From Cladopsammia gracilis (taxonomy: Eukaryota; Cnidaria; Anthozoa; Scleractinia; Dendrophylliidae): 64,000 nt of DNA. The stretch is taken from the NCBI GenBank assembly GCA_022457155.1, contig JAJGOT010001117.1:1-64000 (forward strand). The letters are read 5' to 3'. The position numbers were made by a program, and so were the translations under genes. Positions 60,742 through 64,000 of the stretch are shown in pieces. Position 1 is the first letter of the stretch. Every line of letters begins with the position of its first letter. Below the pieces are notes generated by a model, which saw only the letters and a list, made by a program, of their open reading frames with translations, was not told the DNA's origin and made no database searches.

Positions 60742-60930
60742 CTAGTTTCCCGAAATCATATCGAAATGGGATTTCTTAACGAAACGGGTTTTCTTGATTC
60801 CACAATTTACATTAGCGCACTTACACCATATATATACCCTACCGTTTGAGGCTATCTCATAACCGGACGGTTCAGCGTTACCTGTATGTTTCTGTTCCTT
60901 GACGCAATATATATCTCCTATCGGTTCCAT
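60742..60930 (-). CDS. Small zinc-ribbon protein, element C, 62 aa
   Basis: Starts at ATG 60930 (MEPIGDIYCVKEQ). Likely zinc ligands include YCVK near the start and CKCANVNCG near residue 37, followed by KKTRFVKK. It resembles the short basic zinc-ribbon proteins (DUF5679-like) common in adintoviruses and related viruses. It terminates with GGA AAC TAG, where GGGAAAC forms a slippery heptamer, so it may be the short product of a frameshift pair with the PLA2 protein. Confidence 0.7.
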   Translation of the reverse strand: MEPIGDIYCVKEQKHTGNAEPSGYEIASNGRVYIWCKCANVNCGIKKTRFVKKSHFDMISGN

Positions 60931-60971
60931 TTTATTATACGTTCTGTATAATAAAACTTTTTTAATTTTAA

Positions 60972-61388
60972 TTACATAAAATATTTTTTAATAAACGTTT
61001 CATTGTGTTGGGTATCTGTTAAGCTAAACGGCTGTAAGATATCGTAAAAATCTTTCTTGAGTGACCATTGATGAAGGAAATAAAGACAATAATAACCGCA
61101 AAGGACGCTTTTTATGTTTTGATACTGACTTGAATTATAGATTATCTGTTTCCCTGCGCTTGTAAATTCTTCAGGATAACCCATACCAAAACTATCGAAA
61201 TACCACACGAAGTTATTATCATGAGATGGAGCGCAACAAACCCAATGAGTTCCGGCATTTTCAAGCGAATCGAGATTAATAATGCATGGACTATGATTTT
61301 TAGGCATAACTTCATCCCTCGAATATATCCCTTTGAAATTAGGAATTCTAAGGTATGAAATCCACTTCATCAGTTCAACATTACTCAA
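60972..61388 (-). CDS. Adenain-like cysteine protease, element C
   Basis: Matches the adenovirus protease (Ulp1-like, C5) layout: His48 in GTHWVCC, Asp65 in WYFDSFG, Gln90, and Cys97 in VLCGYYC seven residues later (numbering from 61388). It would mature the capsid precursors. The first codon here is TTG, and the first ATG is at 61370, inside the conserved N-terminal region (KWISYLRI). The frame is open upstream to about 61540 without an ATG, overlapping the end of the 271-aa gene in its -1 frame, so expression by frameshifting or splicing is suspected. Confidence 0.88.
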   Translation of the reverse strand: MSNVELMKWISYLRIPNFKGIYSRDEVMPKNHSPCIINLDSLENAGTHWVCCAPSHDNNFVWYFDSFGMGYPEEFTSAGKQIIYNSSQYQNIKSVLCGYYCLYFLHQWSLKKDFYDILQPFSLTDTQHNETFIKKYFM

Positions 61389-61420
61389 CGGTTTGTTTAC
61401 GAATTTAGGTTTTACACTCC

Positions 61421-62236
61421 TTATAGGATTGCCCCTACTAGCGGTATGCTGTTGAATGGGCTGTTCGGCCCTAAAAGTAACCCTTTTCCTTTTTTTTTGG
61501 TTCCCATGCCAAAAGTATTTTTACCCCATCGTCCATAGAACGGTGGAGGTGGATCATAAGGATTTCTACTCATTCCTAATCGCGGTGCCCCTTTTCCATC
61601 TTTAGGTCTTCCCATTCTCGGTGCACCAGATCCGGTCATTTTTTTAAACGCTTCGATAGCCAACGGAATTCCGATACTGGCTAATATCGTTCCTAATAAC
61701 CCTCCAGATTGTGTTTTTGTCGGTTTTATTAGTACTCGACCTCCCGATTGAAGAGCGTTCAGAATTTCTTGTTTCTGTTTATTTGTTAGCAAATGTTTAT
61801 AATTAATCAGTTGTTTAATCTTATCTGGTGGAATTAGGAAACCACCGGTTTGACCACAACCGCTACCGCTTATCTTTTTAACAATTTGACTTGCTCCTTC
61901 ACTCGCTAAACCGGCAAGCGCTGATAAACCGAGTGTTTTAGCTAAAGTCGGTGCTAACGATTTCGCTAGCGGTATAATTGCGCTCCACAGACTTCCACCT
62001 TCTCTCATTACTTTTCTTATCTGTGTTTTTGATATTTTTATCTCGACACCGTTTCCAAGCGATTTCGCTTTGGTGATCCTATTGATCTGAGTAGCTGTTA
62101 ACAGTAACTCATCGTTACCACTTGTCTGTGACTTCGCTAACCTAATCGTGATAGGGCTGCTTGTTTTATAAGCTCTTGCAAGTTTTTCTTTCTGACCTTC
62201 TGTTAAACTTACTTTGTAAGGATGATATCTTGTCAT
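61421..62236 (-). CDS. Basic virion-type protein, element C, 271 aa
   Basis: A protein type recurrent in cnidarian Polinton/adintovirus elements: N-terminal YKVSLTEGQKEKLARAYK, then QINRITKAK...ISKTQIRKV, a Gly/Ala/Leu-rich hydrophobic segment (SLWSAIIPLAKSLAPTLAKTLGLSALAGL), KTQSGGLLGTILASIGIPLAI and a Gly/Lys-rich tail ending NSIPLVGAIL. Probably a core or minor capsid protein (compare adenovirus pVI/pX by position, not sequence). A run of nine A (61490-61498 on the plus strand as T) near its end is the suspected slippery site to the protease. Confidence 0.75.
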   Translation of the reverse strand: MTRYHPYKVSLTEGQKEKLARAYKTSSPITIRLAKSQTSGNDELLLTATQINRITKAKSLGNGVEIKISKTQIRKVMREGGSLWSAIIPLAKSLAPTLAKTLGLSALAGLASEGASQIVKKISGSGCGQTGGFLIPPDKIKQLINYKHLLTNKQKQEILNALQSGGRVLIKPTKTQSGGLLGTILASIGIPLAIEAFKKMTGSGAPRMGRPKDGKGAPRLGMSRNPYDPPPPFYGRWGKNTFGMGTKKKGKGLLLGPNSPFNSIPLVGAIL

Positions 62237-62287
62237 TTTGTATTTAGTATTGTAAAATACAAAATTGTTTTTTAAAATGAATTGCGC

Positions 62288-63574
62288 TTATGCTATGACC
62301 AGCTCATTTCCAACCTCATCTATTTTTATCAGCTGTTCATACAAAACTATCGCATGTACGTTAAAGTCTGCTGTTGCAGGTGCGTTCAATTTATAATGGA
62401 ATGTTAGTGGTTTGGGATCTCTTGTTATCTCTTCAGCTTGATATGTTAAATCAAAATAGATTAGCGGATAGAGAGAGTTATAATTGGATAAGTTCAACTG
62501 TGTACCTGTGTTGTAATCATTCAACCTCATCGCATAAGACATTACATCATCAAATATCAACGCTTTATCTTCAACGTCATACTGTAATTCTGGGTAAAAA
62601 ACCGATCTTCCATACTCTAATCTACAGGTTGCTAGTGATGAGTTGTTATCTGCTGCATTTAATTTGAAAGTATCCATAAGATACGGATTATCTTCTGCAT
62701 TATTATCATTAGGTGGAGCGGCTCTTTTCAGATAAACAAAAACATGTTTAACATCGATAGCGTTAGGTGTTATTCGAAAAAATCCTGATACTCTCGTTGG
62801 AGGTGATTTGTTATACATATCGACTAAATATTTCCATTGTTTTTCTTTCAAAAAAGAGCTGGTAAATTTATCGTCAAGAGAGAGTTTGGGTTCTATTTTC
62901 GGAACGTAAAGTTCAAACCTATCCACAACAACTCTTCCAGCATCTGTACCGTTAGCCATATGAATTAGTTCGTCATCATCTTGCAACCTTATCTCAAACT
63001 GTAGTTCCATAGGAACAAGCATCTTATCTTCCAACTCTTCGAAAAAGGAAAAACGATTCAGAGGAATAATCGTATTAATCTTTTTAGCGCCACCAGTACC
63101 ATTGTTTTGAACCGCTTGAGTTTGTAACCGTCTAGCTTCAAATCCTGTATTAGTGTTGGCGGTTGTTGCATCAGTATCCAGATACCAGAAACTTCTCTTT
63201 CCTACCGATCTACTAAAGTCGTCAGAGTATTCTAACAGATTTTTAACAAAAGTAACTTTATGCAGTTCATCTGAATCATAAATCAATTTACCACCAGATC
63301 TAATCTTTAGGTGTTTAATTAATGAATGAGAACCGTTAATAACTGTTATTCTATCGGCTGCTGCATAGCCGGCACCGTCTGCTAATTTCTGCAGCTGAAA
63401 TCGTATCTCAAAACGAGCGTTATACCAGTCGAAATGCGTTGATCTATTATTGATTGTAAACTTATAACCACCTTTTTGCTGATGTTGACCATTAGCTGGT
63501 GCGCTGATTAGATCATCAGGTTTAATTCTTACTCTTTCATATCTTGCTACATAATCACTCGATCGAAAAGCCAT
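62288..63574 (-). CDS. Hexon-like major capsid protein, element C, 428 aa
   Basis: MAFRSSDYVARYERV...; beta-rich, no membrane segments, with a C-terminus (YPLIYFDLTYQ, PLTFHYKLNAP, VHAIVLYEQLIKID, GNELVI) that I recognise as the adintovirus/Polinton double jelly-roll capsid type of cnidarians. It differs from the A/B capsid candidate beyond recognisable similarity. An AT-rich gap with TATATATTAT lies upstream. Confidence 0.82.
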   Translation of the reverse strand: MAFRSSDYVARYERVRIKPDDLISAPANGQHQQKGGYKFTINNRSTHFDWYNARFEIRFQLQKLADGAGYAAADRITVINGSHSLIKHLKIRSGGKLIYDSDELHKVTFVKNLLEYSDDFSRSVGKRSFWYLDTDATTANTNTGFEARRLQTQAVQNNGTGGAKKINTIIPLNRFSFFEELEDKMLVPMELQFEIRLQDDDELIHMANGTDAGRVVVDRFELYVPKIEPKLSLDDKFTSSFLKEKQWKYLVDMYNKSPPTRVSGFFRITPNAIDVKHVFVYLKRAAPPNDNNAEDNPYLMDTFKLNAADNNSSLATCRLEYGRSVFYPELQYDVEDKALIFDDVMSYAMRLNDYNTGTQLNLSNYNSLYPLIYFDLTYQAEEITRDPKPLTFHYKLNAPATADFNVHAIVLYEQLIKIDEVGNELVIA

Positions 63575-63602
63575 CTTTTTTAATTATAATATATATTATT
63601 TT

Positions 63603-64000
63603 TTATCTTTTTTTCTTTTTTAAACCGTTACCTGATATTAATCTATTTAATATCATATCAGTATCTTCGATATGTTTTGATGGAGGTCTTCTATACGAAG
63701 TCGCCGTTGTGGGTTGTTTTGTTTTAGTATCTTTTGATGAAGATATTCTCATTTTAGCTAGTTTTTTCATTATCAGATCACCAGATTTTTCAGAGATTTT
63801 TTTACCTAGTTTTTCACCCGTATGAGAAATTCCTGCTTCCAACGCTTTTTTCGCGATAGGTTTCGCTAATTTATTGAAAACTGCCTTTGCTACAGCCTTC
63901 ATCGGTTTAAAAATATTATCGACAATGACACCTGTTCCTTTATGTTTGTAAACAAATTTACCTAAAGATGGGTTATAAAAACGTGTAAATTCATAACTTT
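63603..64000 (-). CDS. Basic protein, element C, truncated by window end
   Basis: The frame is open through the window edge; an internal ATG at 63902 gives 99 residues. The sequence is Lys-rich with Ala/Gly helices (AKAVFNKLAKPIAKKALEAG) and ends SGNGLKKKKR. The upstream part contains GTGVIVDNIFKP. Probably a virion core or membrane-active protein; not recognised further. Confidence 0.6.
   Translation of the reverse strand, partial: SYEFTRFYNPSLGKFVYKHKGTGVIVDNIFKPMKAVAKAVFNKLAKPIAKKALEAGISHTGEKLGKKISEKSGDLIMKKLAKMRISSSKDTKTKQPTTATSYRRPPSKHIEDTDMILNRLISGNGLKKKKR

Larger units (their letters stand above)
54845..64000. mobile_element. Element C: adintovirus-like provirus, right part outside window
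   Basis: A rightward PolB followed by leftward integrase, PLA2, zinc-ribbon, protease, virion protein, capsid protein and one more gene running off the window. The set PolB + rve integrase + adenain-type protease + parvovirus-like PLA2 + hexon-like capsid is the adintovirus signature. The codons are much more AT-rich than in A/B. The left end is not defined exactly: a palindromic zone at 54845-54980 is the best candidate. All complete genes are open, so this copy may be recent. Confidence 0.9.

Overview
The window looks like animal nuclear DNA, most likely from an anthozoan (stony coral or relative). The evidence is a spliced host gene on the minus strand (38.6-48.1 kb) whose exons read as DALRD3, tRNA-derived SINEs of a type I associate with corals, several foldback (MITE-like) elements, minisatellites and a Ty3/gypsy retrotransposon. 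About two thirds of the sequence is integrated virus of the Polinton/adintovirus kind: protein-primed type DNA polymerase B, retrovirus-type (rve) integrase, a packaging ATPase and a capsid protein. I see no bacterial operons, Shine-Dalgarno sites or CRISPR arrays.

Layout. (1) Element A, from before base 1 to about 32.81 kb. It is split by (2) Element B, 5998-23200, a complete 17.2-kb relative in the same orientation. B sits inside A's coiled-coil gene, flanked by a 5-bp duplication (AGAGC) and by ~273-bp terminal inverted repeats that each begin with a 186-nt palindrome. (3) Host DNA, 32.8-48.6 kb, with the DALRD3 exons. (4) A 4.6-kb LTR retrotransposon, 48599-53200. (5) Unique or low-complexity DNA to about 54.8 kb. 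(6) Element C, about 54.85 kb to beyond the window end, a more typical adintovirus-like provirus: PolB, integrase with a chromodomain, zinc-ribbon protein, parvovirus-like PLA2 protein, adenain-type protease, basic virion protein and hexon-like capsid protein.

A and B share one gene order: exonuclease (seen in B), VLTF3-like zinc protein, a structured-RNA locus, membrane protein, one or two paralogues of a probable virion protein, a 614-aa protein, a coiled-coil membrane protein, capsid protein, ATPase, six or seven small proteins, integrase and PolB. They are nearly identical until the integrase stop codon. There the polymerase changes to a different, only distantly related PolB, which points to a module swap. 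Neither shows a protease or PLA2, so A/B look like a lineage distinct from C. Most genes start a few bases after a TATATATA box.

Main leads: a ~300-nt locus with a predicted pseudoknot, almost invariant between A and B; long terminal palindromes sharing an 11-nt core; the polymerase swap; and in element C two genes without an ATG that lie in the -1 frame behind slippery sequences. One of these is a textbook GGGAAAC heptamer followed by a 6-nt spacer and an 8-bp GC stem.
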